Source: a bacterium (GTDB lineage: Bacteria > Planctomycetota > Planctomycetia > Planctomycetales > Planctomycetaceae). From it: DNA of 64,000 bases. Position 1 is the first letter of the stretch; the number at the start of each line of letters is the position of its first letter. The position numbers were made by a program, and so were the translations under genes. Below the pieces are notes generated by a model. The model made no database searches, was not told the DNA's origin, and was given only the letters and a program-made list of their open reading frames with translations. The stretch spans positions 107,446 to 171,445 of the forward strand of contig WGMU01000018.1 in assembly GCA_016124895.1 (NCBI GenBank), in the 5' to 3' direction. Below, one piece after another: positions 16,894 through 26,359 of the stretch.

Positions 16894-17748
16894 TTATGTT
16901 GTCTGCTGTTCTGCCGGCCCGGCGGCTTCGAACAGGAAGTCGAGGGCGCGGCGGAGACTTTCGGAACTGATGTTGTCTGATTCAGAATCAGTCGGCGTAT
17001 CGCCGCTGTTCTGCGGCGAGGGTTCGCTCGGCTGGCTGTTTGCTGGCGAGGTCGAACCGGCGTCGAGAGTCAGGCTGCTTGAAACGTCGGGCACAAACAC
17101 ACGAAACCGGCCGGCCCGTTCCGAGGCCCGCTCGGTGAGACCAGTCAGGGCGACCCGCGCGTCAGACAGCAGATCGGTCAGGTCAACCAGTTCGTTGTCC
17201 TGCGGTGATTCAAACGGACTCGCCGGCCCCTGTTCCGTGCCGTGTTCAGCAAGCTGACTGCCACTGTCACGGAAGACAACGAACACGGCGATCAGAACGA
17301 GAGCCACCGTGACGAGAATTTCCCAGACGCGAATGGGTTTCGGCGTCCGAGCGTTCGCGTTCGACGAATTCGAGGCCGCCGGTTGAGATGTCCCGACGTC
17401 GGTCGACGGAGAATCCGCCGGACGTAACCCGGCCGCGCGAATCTCGCGCAGAACGCGTTCGGTGAAGTCGTCGCTCGGCGGTGACGTTTTCGGACTCCCG
17501 CGCCACTCAACGATCGCTCGTTCGAGCAACTGAAATTCGCCCCAGCGTTCACGGCACGTCGAGCATCTGGCTGCATGATCCTCAAGTACCGTTTTGACCG
17601 AACCGCTGCCGCCGTCATTCGGCGTCGCCGCATTGAGCGCCGCAACGGGCCCCGTCGTCGGCCCGAACAGTCTGTCGGGCGACCGATCGCCGTCGAGCCG
17701 TCGGTCAATCGTGTCGTCGAGCTGTTTCTGAAATTCATCGCAGGTCAT
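16894..17748 (-). CDS. Anti-sigma factor with zinc-finger and membrane anchor
   Basis: 284 residues. The ATG overlaps the end of the sigma-factor gene by four bases (17745-17748), giving translational coupling. The zinc-binding anti-sigma motif H-x3-C-x2-C is seen as H58-C62-C65 (EDHAARCSTCRERW), within a ZAS-like N-terminal cytoplasmic region. A single membrane helix covers about residues 141-159 (VWEILVTVALVLIAVFVVF). The C-terminal ~120 residues would be periplasmic, low complexity (Ser/Pro/Asp/Glu). By family knowledge it should hold the ECF sigma factor at the membrane until a signal releases it. Confidence 0.88.
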   Translation of the reverse strand: MTCDEFQKQLDDTIDRRLDGDRSPDRLFGPTTGPVAALNAATPNDGGSGSVKTVLEDHAARCSTCRERWGEFQLLERAIVEWRGSPKTSPPSDDFTERVLREIRAAGLRPADSPSTDVGTSQPAASNSSNANARTPKPIRVWEILVTVALVLIAVFVVFRDSGSQLAEHGTEQGPASPFESPQDNELVDLTDLLSDARVALTGLTERASERAGRFRVFVPDVSSSLTLDAGSTSPANSQPSEPSPQNSGDTPTDSESDNISSESLRRALDFLFEAAGPAEQQTT

Positions 17749-18383
17749 TTCGTCTTCCTCTTCGTCGAGCCGGACGCTTTCGCCGCCCCTGTCGCTGCCG
17801 GGACAGCGGCGCGATCGTCCGCATCGTCTTCCCCGTCGGCCACGACGCCCCGCTCGCGGAGCAGCGTGACCAGTTGAGCCCGTGCCCGATGCAGCCAGGT
17901 TTTCACCGTGCCCTGCGGGCAGTCGAGCACTTCACCGATTTCCTGATAACTCAGTTCGTCCTGATAAAAGAGCACGAAGCAGCTCCGGTATTCGTGCCGC
18001 AGTTCGCCGAGGGCCAGTTCGAGTTCCTCGCCAAGGTCCAGTTCGTCCTGGGAATGTTTCGAGTGTTCGCGGCGTTCGGCGGCAAGGTCGATCGCCAGTT
18101 CGTTCTGACCGGGCAGCTTCGAGCGTCGCTCCAGCGCCGTGCGGCAGCGGTTGGCGACAATCGTCAGCAGCCACGGTTTCAGAGGTCGCTCCTGATCCCA
18201 GCGGTGCAGGTTCCGAAAGACGCGCAGGAACGATTCCTGAGCGACATCTTCCGCGTCCTCGCGATGTCCGAGCATCCGCTGGCACAGCGACAACACCAGT
18301 CCCTGATACCGCTGCATAAACGCGCGCAACGCCAGCTCGTCCCCTGTCAGGCACTGCTGGACCAGTTCCGCGTCGTTCAGCAC
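17745..18383 (-). CDS. ECF-type RNA polymerase sigma factor
   Basis: 212 residues. Region 2 (about residues 1-85) has YQGLVLSLCQRMLGHREDAE, DVAQESFLRVFRNLHRWD and PLKPWLLTIVANRCRT, including the -10 recognition and core-binding helices. Region 4 (about 120-180) has LSYQEIGEVLDCPQGTVKTW and then LHRARAQLVTLLRERG, the helix-turn-helix for -35 recognition. No region 1.1 or 3 is present, as expected for ECF factors. The C-terminal 30 residues are Ala/Lys-rich and low in complexity. It probably transcribes its own operon together with the anti-sigma gene at 16894-17748; the regulon is unknown. Confidence 0.95.
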   Translation of the reverse strand: MLNDAELVQQCLTGDELALRAFMQRYQGLVLSLCQRMLGHREDAEDVAQESFLRVFRNLHRWDQERPLKPWLLTIVANRCRTALERRSKLPGQNELAIDLAAERREHSKHSQDELDLGEELELALGELRHEYRSCFVLFYQDELSYQEIGEVLDCPQGTVKTWLHRARAQLVTLLRERGVVADGEDDADDRAAVPAATGAAKASGSTKRKTK

Positions 18384-18788
18384 AGCGTCCTCGTCTCTGA
18401 GGTCCTCGCCGTTGTGTCAAATTCGAGCCGGCACTTCGTGACCGGTACGACCAGTCCGGATTCGACCGGAGTATGCGTCGCCGAGGCAACCCGCACAGCG
18501 AGCAAGGTTACCCGGCAATGCCAATCCGCGTTTCACGGCAGGCTCCGTCGGGAAAAAAACCTCGTTCGACCGTGACTCACCACGTGTCCGGCCCGCGCTG
18601 AGGCAGACTATTGATTGCACCTTTTCGATACGAACGGGCATTGACGGCAATCGGCGTTGCGGCGGACAGGAACAATCGGCACAACTCCAATCTGCACAGT
18701 GTGACTGTCCCACTGCCCCCATCCTGCCGAAAAGGAAAAACTGGACTGGAGGCGAACGCGGCACCAGCCGATTCAGGGAGAGTCAGCG
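18384..18788. other. Divergent intergenic region sigma factor / glgX
   Basis: No gene is supported in these 405 bp. It must hold the promoters of both flanking operons. No convincing -35/-10 element or repeat could be fixed by eye. Confidence 0.45.
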
Positions 18789-21041
18789 ATGTCTTTTTTT
18801 TCGACGGGAATCAACCGACCTCGAACGGACGCGATCCGACAGCCGGCCTTTCTGCTGCCACGCGTTCAGCCTCAATCGTCACTGGAGTCTCCCATGCCCG
18901 TCAGGACAGGCAAGCCCTGGCCGCTCGGAGCAACCTGGACGGGAAACGGCGTTAACGTCGCCGTTTACTCCCCACACGCCACCGCCGTCGAACTGTGTCT
19001 GTTCGACGGCCCGGAAGCGACATCGGAATCTCAGTCGATCAAGCTGACGCAGCAGTCCCATTTCGTCTGGCACGGCTTCTTCCCCGATCTGCGACCGGGA
19101 CAGCTTTACGGATTTCGAGTCGACGGCCCGTACAAACCGGAAGTCGGCCACCGCTTCAACCGCAACAAAGTGCTGCTCGACCCGTACGCGAAGGCCGTCG
19201 CCCGCGACGTGACCACCTGGGACGACAGCCTGTACGGCTACACGCTGGGCGATTCCGATCTGACTTTTGACGAGCGCGACAGCGCTGCATTCGCGCCCCT
19301 GGGAGCGATCGTCAACGACGCCTTCGACTGGCGTGGCGACCACCGGCCGAAGATTCCGTGGAATGAAACGCTGATTTACGAATGTCATGTCAAAGGTGCC
19401 ACAAAGCTGCATCCGCGGGTCGCCGCCACGAAACGCGGAACCTACGCCGGCCTGGCCGCCCCCGCGATGATCCGGCACCTGCACAGCCTCGGTGTGACCA
19501 CCGTTGAACTGCTGCCGATCCACCACTTCACGAAGGACCGCTTTCTCCGCGAGCGCAAGCTGACGAATTACTGGGGATACAACTCAATCGGCTTCTTCGC
19601 TCCCGAGAAGTCCTACGCGGCGGCGACAACACCGCAGGGAATCGTCAACGAATTCAAGGAGATGGTCCGCACGCTGCACGAGCACGACATCGAGATCATC
19701 CTCGACGTCGTTTACAACCACACTGGCGAAGGCAGCGAAAACGGTCCGACCATCTGCTTTCGCGGCCTGGGCAATGCCAGTTATTACCGCCTGCTGAAGG
19801 ATCGCCGCTATTACGAGAACTACTCCGGCTGCGGGAACTCGTGGAACGTTCACGACCCGTTTGCGCTGCAACTGGTGCTCGACAGCCTGCGGTACTGGGT
19901 TGAAGAGATGCACGTCGACGGGTTCCGCTTCGACCTCGCCTCGGTGCTGGGGCGTGAACCTTACGATTTCGATCCAGGTGCAGCCTTCTTCGATGCCGTA
20001 CAGCAGGACCCGGTGCTCTCGCAGGTCAAACTGATCGCCGAACCGTGGGACGCCGCCGGCAGCTACAACCTCGGACAGTTCCCCGGCCTCTGGAAAGAGT
20101 GGAACGGCCAGTTCCGCGACACGATGCGCGAATTCTGGAAAGGCGATCCGGGCAAACTGCGCGACGTTGGCACGCGACTGTGTGGCAGCAGCGACCTGTT
20201 CCAGCACAACGGCCGCAGCCCGCTGGCCAGTATCAACTTCATCACGTCGCACGACGGCTACACGCTCCGCGACCTGGTCAGCTACAACGATAAGCACAAC
20301 GAAGCCAACCTCGAACACAGCGGTGACGACCACAACCGAAGCTGGAACCACGGCGTCGAAGGCCCGACGGCCGACAAGGAGATCAACAAACTGCGCGCCC
20401 GGCAGCAGCGCAACTTTCTCGCCACGCTGTTCTTCTCACAGGGCGTCCCGATGCTGCTGGCCGGCGACGAGTTCTGCCGAACTCAGGGCGGCAATAACAA
20501 CGCGTACTGTCAGGACAACGAAATCAGTTGGATCGACTGGAAGAACACTGCTGAGCAGAAGCAGTTTCTGACGTTTACGAAGAAGGTCATTTCCCTCTGG
20601 AAACAGCACCCGGTCTTCCGCCGCCAGACGTTCTTCCGGCACCCGATGCACGGCGACGATTTCGACCGCGACGTTCACTGGCTGACGCCGAACGCAACGC
20701 CGATGCAGAACAGCGACTGGGAAGCCGGATATGCCCGCTGCGTCGGCATGATGCTCGACGGCCGGATGATGGAAGAGGTCAACGAACTCGGTGAACCGAT
20801 TCGCGGCGACAACGTCCTGCTGCTGATCAACGCCGCTGACCACGACATTCCATTCATCCTGCCGGATGTACCTTTGCAGGAATTCTGGCAGTGCGAACTG
20901 GACACGTTCGCCCCAACCGCCCGCCGACAGCGATACGAACACGGAGCGACGTTCAAGCTCCGCAGCCGCTCGCTGGTCCTGTTTGTTGGCCGCGAAAAAC
21001 TGCTCGGCCGTCTGAAAAAGAAGGTCGCCCACAGGCTGTAG
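18789..21041 (+). CDS. glgX: Glycogen debranching enzyme GlgX (GH13)
   Basis: 750 residues from the ATG at 18789 (GGGAGAG about eight bases upstream). A second ATG at 18894 with GGAG upstream gives 715 residues and starts MPVRTGKPWPLGATW, exactly where GlgX proteins usually begin, so it may be the true start. It carries the N-terminal CBM48 region (GVNVAVYSPHATAVELCLFD) and the GH13 barrel. The catalytic residues (numbered from 18789) are nucleophile D382 in FRFDLASVLG, acid E418 in LIAEPWDAAG and D489 in FITSHDGYTLRDLVSYNDKH. GlgX hydrolyses alpha-1,6 branches left after phosphorylase action. It is monocistronic here, without other glycogen genes nearby. Confidence 0.95.
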   Translation: MSFFSTGINRPRTDAIRQPAFLLPRVQPQSSLESPMPVRTGKPWPLGATWTGNGVNVAVYSPHATAVELCLFDGPEATSESQSIKLTQQSHFVWHGFFPDLRPGQLYGFRVDGPYKPEVGHRFNRNKVLLDPYAKAVARDVTTWDDSLYGYTLGDSDLTFDERDSAAFAPLGAIVNDAFDWRGDHRPKIPWNETLIYECHVKGATKLHPRVAATKRGTYAGLAAPAMIRHLHSLGVTTVELLPIHHFTKDRFLRERKLTNYWGYNSIGFFAPEKSYAAATTPQGIVNEFKEMVRTLHEHDIEIILDVVYNHTGEGSENGPTICFRGLGNASYYRLLKDRRYYENYSGCGNSWNVHDPFALQLVLDSLRYWVEEMHVDGFRFDLASVLGREPYDFDPGAAFFDAVQQDPVLSQVKLIAEPWDAAGSYNLGQFPGLWKEWNGQFRDTMREFWKGDPGKLRDVGTRLCGSSDLFQHNGRSPLASINFITSHDGYTLRDLVSYNDKHNEANLEHSGDDHNRSWNHGVEGPTADKEINKLRARQQRNFLATLFFSQGVPMLLAGDEFCRTQGGNNNAYCQDNEISWIDWKNTAEQKQFLTFTKKVISLWKQHPVFRRQTFFRHPMHGDDFDRDVHWLTPNATPMQNSDWEAGYARCVGMMLDGRMMEEVNELGEPIRGDNVLLLINAADHDIPFILPDVPLQEFWQCELDTFAPTARRQRYEHGATFKLRSRSLVLFVGREKLLGRLKKKVAHRL

Positions 21042-21184
21042 GACCTCGTTCGACAAGAGGAGCAGCGGCGACGATACTGTCGCTCCTTCGGACAAATCGT
21101 CCTCTGCAGTTTCTCATTGTCTGCCAGTATCGGAGGAGATCTCCTGACCGGAACTGATGAGTTCGGGCAGGACCATCTGGCAGC

Positions 21185-21250
21185 ACAAAGTCGCAGAGAA
21201 CCGCAAAGCCTTTGCGTTTCTTCGAGCCTCAGCGTCTTTGCTTTGCATTC
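21185..21250. repeat. Dispersed 'CGCAAAG' repeat upstream of rep-like helicase
   Basis: The sequence has a CGCAAAG-C-CTTTGCG dyad at 202-216 of the 21 kb block (21202-21216), inside a string of words such as 'tcgcagagaaccgcaaag' and 'gcgtctttgctttgc'. Similar vocabulary occurs near 14595-14640 and at 54292-54347. It may be a decayed REP-like element. Confidence 0.4.
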
Positions 21251-21293
21251 GACACCGCCGATTTGACGCTCGATTTTCACACAGTTTCACACG

Positions 21294-23243
21294 ATGGATC
21301 GACTGGGACATCTCAACGCGGCACAGCGAGACGCGGTGACGACGCTGGCCGGACCGCTGCTGGTGCTGGCTGGAGCCGGGACCGGCAAGACGCGCGTGAT
21401 CACGCACCGGATTGTCGAGCTGATTCGTTCGGGAATCGCTCCAGACCGGATTCTCTCGGTCACGTTTACGAACAAAGCCGCGAAGGAAATGCTCGAGCGC
21501 ACAAAGGAACTGCTCGGCAAACGGCTCAGGCAGCAGCCGCTGATTTCGACATTCCATTCGTACTGCGTACGCGTCCTGCGACAGGAAATCGAGGCGCTTG
21601 GTTATCCGAAGACGTTCTCGATTTACGACCGTGGTGACCAGGAATCCGCGGCCCGTAAAGCACTTCGCGACGTCCGGGTTCCCGATACGACGCTGCGGCC
21701 GGGTGACCTGCTGAACACGATCAGTCGCTGGAAAATGAACGGCGTCTCCCCCGACCAGGCGACCGACTACACCGAGAACGACCTCGATTTCATCGCCGCC
21801 GTCGCTTACCGGAAATACCAGTCCAGCCTGCGAGCCTGCGGAGCTGTCGACTTCGACGATCTGCTGCTGCTGACGAACGAACTGTTCCGCAACTTCCCCG
21901 ACGTGCTCAAGCGACAGCAGGCTCGTTTTGATCACGTGCAGATTGACGAGTATCAGGACACGAACGGCTCGCAGTTCGACCTGATCGAAGCTCTCGTCCG
22001 GCCGCACAGAAACCTGTGCGTGGTCGGCGACGATGATCAGTCGATTTATGCCTGGCGCGGCGCCGATGTCGAACACATTCTCGGCTTCAATCGCCAGTTT
22101 CCCGGCGCGAAGGTCGTCCGTCTCGAAGAGAACTATCGCTGCACAGACGCGATTCTGGAACTCGCCAACCGGCTGGTGAAGCACAACAAAGGCCGGCACG
22201 ACAAGGAACTGCGAGCCAACAAGATCGCCGAGTCCGAAGTCCGATTCCGCGAGTACGAGGACGAAAACGTCGAAGCCGAAACGGTCGTGCGCGAGATCAA
22301 GTTCTGGATCGACAAGAAGGGCGTCGCACCGCAGGACATCTGCATTCTGTTCCGCACGAATGAGCAGCCGCGCGTGTTCGAGACCGAGTTTCGTCGACAG
22401 GACGTCCGCTACACCGTGATGGGCACTCAGTCGTTTTTCGACAAACGCGAAGTGCGGGACATCCTCGCCTACCTGAAGGTGCTGGAGAATCCACTCGATG
22501 ACACTGCGCTGCTGCGGATCATCAATACGCCGGCCCGCGGCATCAGTGACGCGACCACCGAGAAGCTGCTCGCACGCGCGGTCCGCCGGGGCTGCAGTCT
22601 CTGGGATGCCGTGCCCGAAGCCCTCGCTGAAAAGGACATCTCCGCGCGAGCCGCTGATGCCGTTAATCGCTTCCGCCAACTGCTCGACGAATTCCGAGAC
22701 CAGTTGCGAACCAGTCCACAGAACATGGCAGCCATCGTCGAGAAACTGCTGAGCACGATCGACTACGAAAGCGAGATCGCGAAGCAGTACAAGAACGAGG
22801 ATATGCAGATCGCGAAACAGGAGATCGTCGAACAGATGATCGACTCGCTGCGGTCGTACGCGGAGAAGACGCGGACTCCGTCGGTCGGTGGGTACCTCGA
22901 AGAGACGGCGCTCGACGGTCCGGATTTCGGCAACGAAAAGGAAGACAAGCTCAACGAAGCGGCCGTCAAGCTGATGACGCTGCACAGCGCCAAGGGCCTT
23001 GAATTCCCGCGTGTCTACATGGTCGGCATGGAGGAAAACCTGCTGCCGCACAAACGCTCGGTTGAGGTCGAAGGGGCCGCGATCGACGAGGAACGCCGCC
23101 TCTGTTACGTGGGCATTACCCGCGCTCGGGATCACCTGACGCTGACTCGCGCCATCGCTCGCAAAAAGTGGGGCAAGAACCGCCTCTCGGTCCCGTCGCG
23201 CTTTCTTCGGGAAATGCGCGGTGAAGACGAACTCGACGAATAG
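21294..23243 (+). CDS. rep: SF1A DNA helicase, Rep-like (UvrD/Rep family)
   Basis: 649 residues, in the range of E. coli Rep (673). The Walker A block LVLAGAGTGKTRVITHRI has its lysine at residue 32. Motif Ia is SVTFTNKAAKEMLER, motif II is VQIDEYQDTNGSQF, motif III GDDDQSIYAWRGADVEHIL, and the C-terminal motifs are MTLHSAKGLEFPRVYMVG and LCYVGITRARDHLTLT. The segment ISTFHSYCVRVLRQEIEALG and the C-terminal VPSRFLREMRG resemble Rep more than UvrD/PcrA, and there is no long C-terminal tail for UvrB or RNA polymerase binding. Expected role: 3'-5' translocation ahead of the replisome and replication restart. No clear SD precedes the ATG. Confidence 0.92.
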   Translation: MDRLGHLNAAQRDAVTTLAGPLLVLAGAGTGKTRVITHRIVELIRSGIAPDRILSVTFTNKAAKEMLERTKELLGKRLRQQPLISTFHSYCVRVLRQEIEALGYPKTFSIYDRGDQESAARKALRDVRVPDTTLRPGDLLNTISRWKMNGVSPDQATDYTENDLDFIAAVAYRKYQSSLRACGAVDFDDLLLLTNELFRNFPDVLKRQQARFDHVQIDEYQDTNGSQFDLIEALVRPHRNLCVVGDDDQSIYAWRGADVEHILGFNRQFPGAKVVRLEENYRCTDAILELANRLVKHNKGRHDKELRANKIAESEVRFREYEDENVEAETVVREIKFWIDKKGVAPQDICILFRTNEQPRVFETEFRRQDVRYTVMGTQSFFDKREVRDILAYLKVLENPLDDTALLRIINTPARGISDATTEKLLARAVRRGCSLWDAVPEALAEKDISARAADAVNRFRQLLDEFRDQLRTSPQNMAAIVEKLLSTIDYESEIAKQYKNEDMQIAKQEIVEQMIDSLRSYAEKTRTPSVGGYLEETALDGPDFGNEKEDKLNEAAVKLMTLHSAKGLEFPRVYMVGMEENLLPHKRSVEVEGAAIDEERRLCYVGITRARDHLTLTRAIARKKWGKNRLSVPSRFLREMRGEDELDE

Positions 23244-23289
23244 AGGCGGTCCTGCAGTGCCGATCGCGTTTGACGTCAGACTGTCGAAC

Positions 23290-23781
23290 TCAGAACAGCG
23301 GTGGCCGGCCGAGCTTGCGGCGCAGAACAGCCCACTGGCCTGCGTGCATCAGCCAGTGATTACCGTGCAGATTGAACGCGGCGCCAACGTTCGGCGCATA
23401 GCCGCGCATCGATTCCGGGGTTTCTGCATCGAGACTCTCGTCGGTCTGCTTCTCCAGAGCGGCCAGCGTCGCTGCCCGCATCTGCCTGTGCAACGCCAGC
23501 AGCGTTTCTTTGGAATCGAATGCGGAAGCGTCGTCAGACTTTGACGTCTCCGGTGTGTACCGCTCGGCGAATCCTTCAGGCAGTGCCGGCATTGAGCCCG
23601 GAGCGACACCTTCAATGACCTGGTGCTCGGACGAAATCAGATGCCCGATCTGCCAGTTGATGTGATTGCAGGCGGGATCGGGACGCTGCATCAGCTCTTC
23701 GTCCGTCATATCTTCAAGGTACATCAGTCCGACCATGTCACCCATGTCGAGACTCAGTTTGATCGCTTCGCGGGAATTCAT
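23290..23781 (-). CDS. DinB-family protein
   Basis: 163 residues from the ATG at 23781, with AAAGGA upstream; a longer frame continues to 23868 but lacks support. Four-helix DinB/DUF664-type layout: helix 1 holds the LSLDMGDMVGLMYLEDM motif, then NHINWQIGHLISSEHQVI, and the C-terminal helix has LHGNHWLMHAGQWAVLRRKL followed by GRPPLF. The histidines in HINWQIGH and in HGNHWLMHAGQ match the usual metal-binding triad. Members are often thiol-dependent enzymes or stress-induced proteins; the substrate cannot be inferred. It ends 46 bp from the convergent helicase gene. Confidence 0.8.
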   Translation of the reverse strand: MNSREAIKLSLDMGDMVGLMYLEDMTDEELMQRPDPACNHINWQIGHLISSEHQVIEGVAPGSMPALPEGFAERYTPETSKSDDASAFDSKETLLALHRQMRAATLAALEKQTDESLDAETPESMRGYAPNVGAAFNLHGNHWLMHAGQWAVLRRKLGRPPLF

Positions 23782-23890
23782 GCCGCAGTCCTTTCGAGAA
23801 GGGAGGAAAGAAACGTCACTTGATCCTGCGTCCGACCGCAACCGCCGATTCGGCCACAGCTTCCGCACACTGAAGACATTTTACGAGCCT

Positions 23891-23940
23891 GGCCAGTGAC
23901 TGGCTTTCCGGCAGAACCGCGCAGGCAAGACCAGTGGCAC
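23891..23940. repeat. Decayed GTGCCACTG-family palindrome
   Basis: The right arm at 23924-23940 ends CCAGTGGCAC, as in the complete elements. The left arm at 23891-23909 has a small insertion (GGCCAGTGACTGGCTTTCC). The region lies between hisH and the DinB-like gene, upstream of the latter. Confidence 0.5.
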
Positions 23941-24007
23941 ACTCTGCTGGCCAGCCGGTGCTCAAAATGAAACCAGACGACTGCGGGCCGTGAACTCTTA
24001 CGGAAAT

Positions 24008-24613
24008 TTACAAATCCGCAAAGTTTTTCAGCAGTCGCAACCCGATGCTTTGACTCTTCTCTGGATGAAACTGCGTCGCAAACAGATTGTCACGGGCGAT
24101 GGACGAAACGAACGGGATGCCGTGTTCGGTCCGTGTCGCGATGACCGCTTCGTCGTCCGGCACGACGTGGTAGCTGTGGACAAAGTAGACGTACGAGCCC
24201 TCGTCGATGCCGGCCAGCAACGGATTTGGCCTGGCGATCTGCAGCGTGTTCCAGCCCATATGCGGGATCTTCAGGTCCGGCTGATCCTCGAAGCGGACGA
24301 CCTTGCCGGGAACCAGGCTCAAACCCTCCCATTCACCATCTTCGTAACTGACGTCAAACAGAAGCTGCAGCCCGAGGCAGATCCCCAGAAACGGTCGGCC
24401 GGAGGCGACGTGATCGCGGATCGGTCCGACCATGTCCTGACGTTTGAGTTCGTGAACAGCATCGCGAAATGCTCCGACACCCGGCAGCACCATCTTCGGA
24501 CAGTCTGTCAGTTCACTGGCCGAGGTGCAGATTGCCGCCTCAATGCCCAGGCTCTCAAACGCTTTCTGGACGCTCCGCAGATTGCCCATTCCGTAATCAA
24601 CAATATGAATCAT
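24008..24613 (-). CDS. hisH: Imidazole glycerol phosphate synthase, glutaminase subunit HisH
   Basis: 201 residues from the ATG at 24613, which gives the standard start [15 protein letters not shown]; a longer frame upstream is not supported. It is a class I glutamine amidotransferase. The nucleophile C79 lies in [11 protein letters not shown], and the catalytic pair H183 and E185 lie in QFHPEKS. The oxyanion-strand motif PGVGAF (residues 44-49) is typical. HisH hydrolyses glutamine and passes ammonia to HisF, which makes imidazole glycerol phosphate and AICAR in histidine synthesis. The partner hisF is at 36278-37054, not in this operon. No other histidine gene is close. Confidence 0.96.
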   Translation of the reverse strand: MIHIVDYGMGNLRSVQKAFESLGIEAAICTSASELTDCPKMVLPGVGAFRDAVHELKRQDMVGPIRDHVASGRPFLGICLGLQLLFDVSYEDGEWEGLSLVPGKVVRFEDQPDLKIPHMGWNTLQIARPNPLLAGIDEGSYVYFVHSYHVVPDDEAVIATRTEHGIPFVSSIARDNLFATQFHPEKSQSIGLRLLKNFADL

Positions 24614-24909
24614 CAGCTTCCGCTCGTGTCGGTTTCTCAGAAGTTTGGGGGACCCCACGTCCGGCGTGCAGATCCCGGAAAGGAGCTGGTTGAGCGTGCC
24701 GAGGTTCGATCCATTGCGGGATTTCGCGGTCGGCGACGCAGTTTAAAGCCGTTGAGCGAAAACGCACACGGTGGCAAGGGGCTTTCTTGAGTGTCTAAGA
24801 TGGCCCTCCCGCCTGCGATTCCTGCCTGAACGCGTTGTCTGCCAGCTCGGCCTGCCGATTGCGGGACGTCGCTACCTGCCCTGACCTCTGAAATCGTCGG
24901 AGAAGAACC

Positions 24910-25581
24910 ATGCTGCGCCTGACCGTTGTCGCTGTCTGCCTGCTCGCGACAGTTGCGACTGCCCGTGCCGATGAGCACGACCTCGAAGCCATTAACGAAG
25001 CCCCGAAAGGCCTCTCGCCGGCCATTATGAAACTCGTGAACCCGGAAGGTTTCCGCATCACCGGGAAAGACGGAGCCCTCGCCGATCTGTGGCTGCTGAA
25101 AGACCTGGCCGTTGAGCCGGGCTTCAAGTCGAGCCTCTCGAAACTCTACGCGTTTCAGCCTGGGCAACTGATCGGAGCACTCCGCATCGCCGAGGGTGCT
25201 GAGTATACCGACTTCCGCGGGCAGGAAATGAAAGCGGGCACGTACACACTGCGTTACGGGCTGCAGCCGATGGACGGCAACCATGCCGGGACCAGCGAGA
25301 CGTCTGACTTTCTGCTCGCGCTGCCAGCCGCCGTCGACACGAAGCCGGAAGGCATCGCCTCGAAAGAAGAACTCGCCAAAGAGAGTGCGCAGGCCGCGGG
25401 CTCAACGCACCCTGCAATCTTCTCACTCGTCGATCCGAAGCGAGCGTCCCGTAAGGCAAAGCTCGAATTTGACGACTTCAACGAGCACTGGATTCTGAGC
25501 TTCACTGGCGAAGCCAAAGAAGGCGACACCTCCGTCAAACTGAAAGTCCGCCTGATCGTCATCGGCCGGTCGGAAGGCTGA
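24910..25581 (+). CDS. Exported protein of unknown function
   Basis: 223 residues. The ATG follows GGAGAAGAACC. A signal peptide covers residues 1-20 (LTVVAVCLLATVATARA, cleavage before DEHDL). The mature protein is about 200 residues of mixed beta/alpha sequence. It contains FRGQEMKAGTYTLRYGLQPM and GNHAGTSETSDFLLALPAA, which resemble the core of DUF2911-type proteins, but I would not assign the family firmly. The 3' end lies just before the next exported protein gene (start 25650), so they may share a transcript. Confidence 0.75.
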   Translation: MLRLTVVAVCLLATVATARADEHDLEAINEAPKGLSPAIMKLVNPEGFRITGKDGALADLWLLKDLAVEPGFKSSLSKLYAFQPGQLIGALRIAEGAEYTDFRGQEMKAGTYTLRYGLQPMDGNHAGTSETSDFLLALPAAVDTKPEGIASKEELAKESAQAAGSTHPAIFSLVDPKRASRKAKLEFDDFNEHWILSFTGEAKEGDTSVKLKVRLIVIGRSEG

Positions 25582-25649
25582 TGACTTTGCGCGACACAAC
25601 CTGGCAGGGGCCTCTGCCGGAAATTGAAGATCGAAGTCAGGAGCATCCC

Positions 25650-26291
25650 ATGATCTGCAGACGTCGTCGCGATGGCTTCGTCGCCTGGTTGCTCGCATTG
25701 GTTCTTGTCGGCTGTGGTCTGTTCTGTGTGACGGTTGCTCAGGATCGCAAAGTTGACAGACCCGCTGGAAAAGCTGCTGGCAACTCGACGACAAATCCGG
25801 TCGAAAACGTCCTTGAGAACGCCGATGCCCAGGCGAACCCCCGAACAAAGGCTGATGCTGAACCTCCGCGGCGGCTCTATCAGGGCAAAGTCGTCCTCGC
25901 GCAGGAAGCACTGAAACAGCGCGGCATCAAAGTCGGCGACGAGATGAAGAATCAGGCCGTACTGGAGACGCTCAACGGCGATCTGATTCCGATTGCGGCG
26001 GACTGGCGGGGGCGCGCGTTCTTCCAGGACAAACGATTGCGGAACCGCCGCGTCGATCTGGTCGGCTTTCAGCGTCCCGGCATTCCGTGGCTGCAGACAC
26101 TCATCATTTACGTGATCAACGACAAGGGTGAACGCGAAGTTATGGACTACTGGTGTGACATCTGTTCGATTCCGATGTACGAAATCAAGGACTGCGAATG
26201 CTGTCAGGGGCCGATTCGGCTGCGGCTGCAGCCCGGCAGACTGCCGGACTATCTGGAGAAAACGGACACCACGCCGGCCTCGGAAAAATAA
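25650..26291 (+). CDS. Exported or lipid-anchored protein with Cys motifs
   Basis: 213 residues from the ATG at 25650, eight bases after GGAG. An ATG at 25581 in the same frame would overlap the previous gene and is less likely. The N-terminus is R-rich (MICRRRRDGF) followed by a hydrophobic helix AWLLALVLVGCGLFCVTV; LVGC fits a lipobox, but the hydrophobic stretch continues beyond the cysteine, so an uncleaved or ordinary signal is possible. A Pro/Lys/Ala-rich linker follows. The C-terminal half has YWCDICSIPMYEIKDCECC and then QGPIRLRL, a likely metal-binding cluster of five cysteines. No function can be assigned. Confidence 0.72.
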   Translation: MICRRRRDGFVAWLLALVLVGCGLFCVTVAQDRKVDRPAGKAAGNSTTNPVENVLENADAQANPRTKADAEPPRRLYQGKVVLAQEALKQRGIKVGDEMKNQAVLETLNGDLIPIAADWRGRAFFQDKRLRNRRVDLVGFQRPGIPWLQTLIIYVINDKGEREVMDYWCDICSIPMYEIKDCECCQGPIRLRLQPGRLPDYLEKTDTTPASEK

Positions 26292-26359
26292 CCGGCGTTC
26301 TGCCAATCGAGACTCAAATCCCGCCGCACTGATTCCCTGCTTCAGGCGACTCTGCCCTC

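Noticed and set aside
19584..20351. 255-codon minus-strand frame inside glgX
   Set aside because: It is antisense to the GH13 active-site region and has no motifs of its own.
21114..23135. 673-codon open frame on the minus strand over the Rep-like helicase
   Set aside because: It has no recognisable motif and covers a gene with full SF1 helicase motifs.
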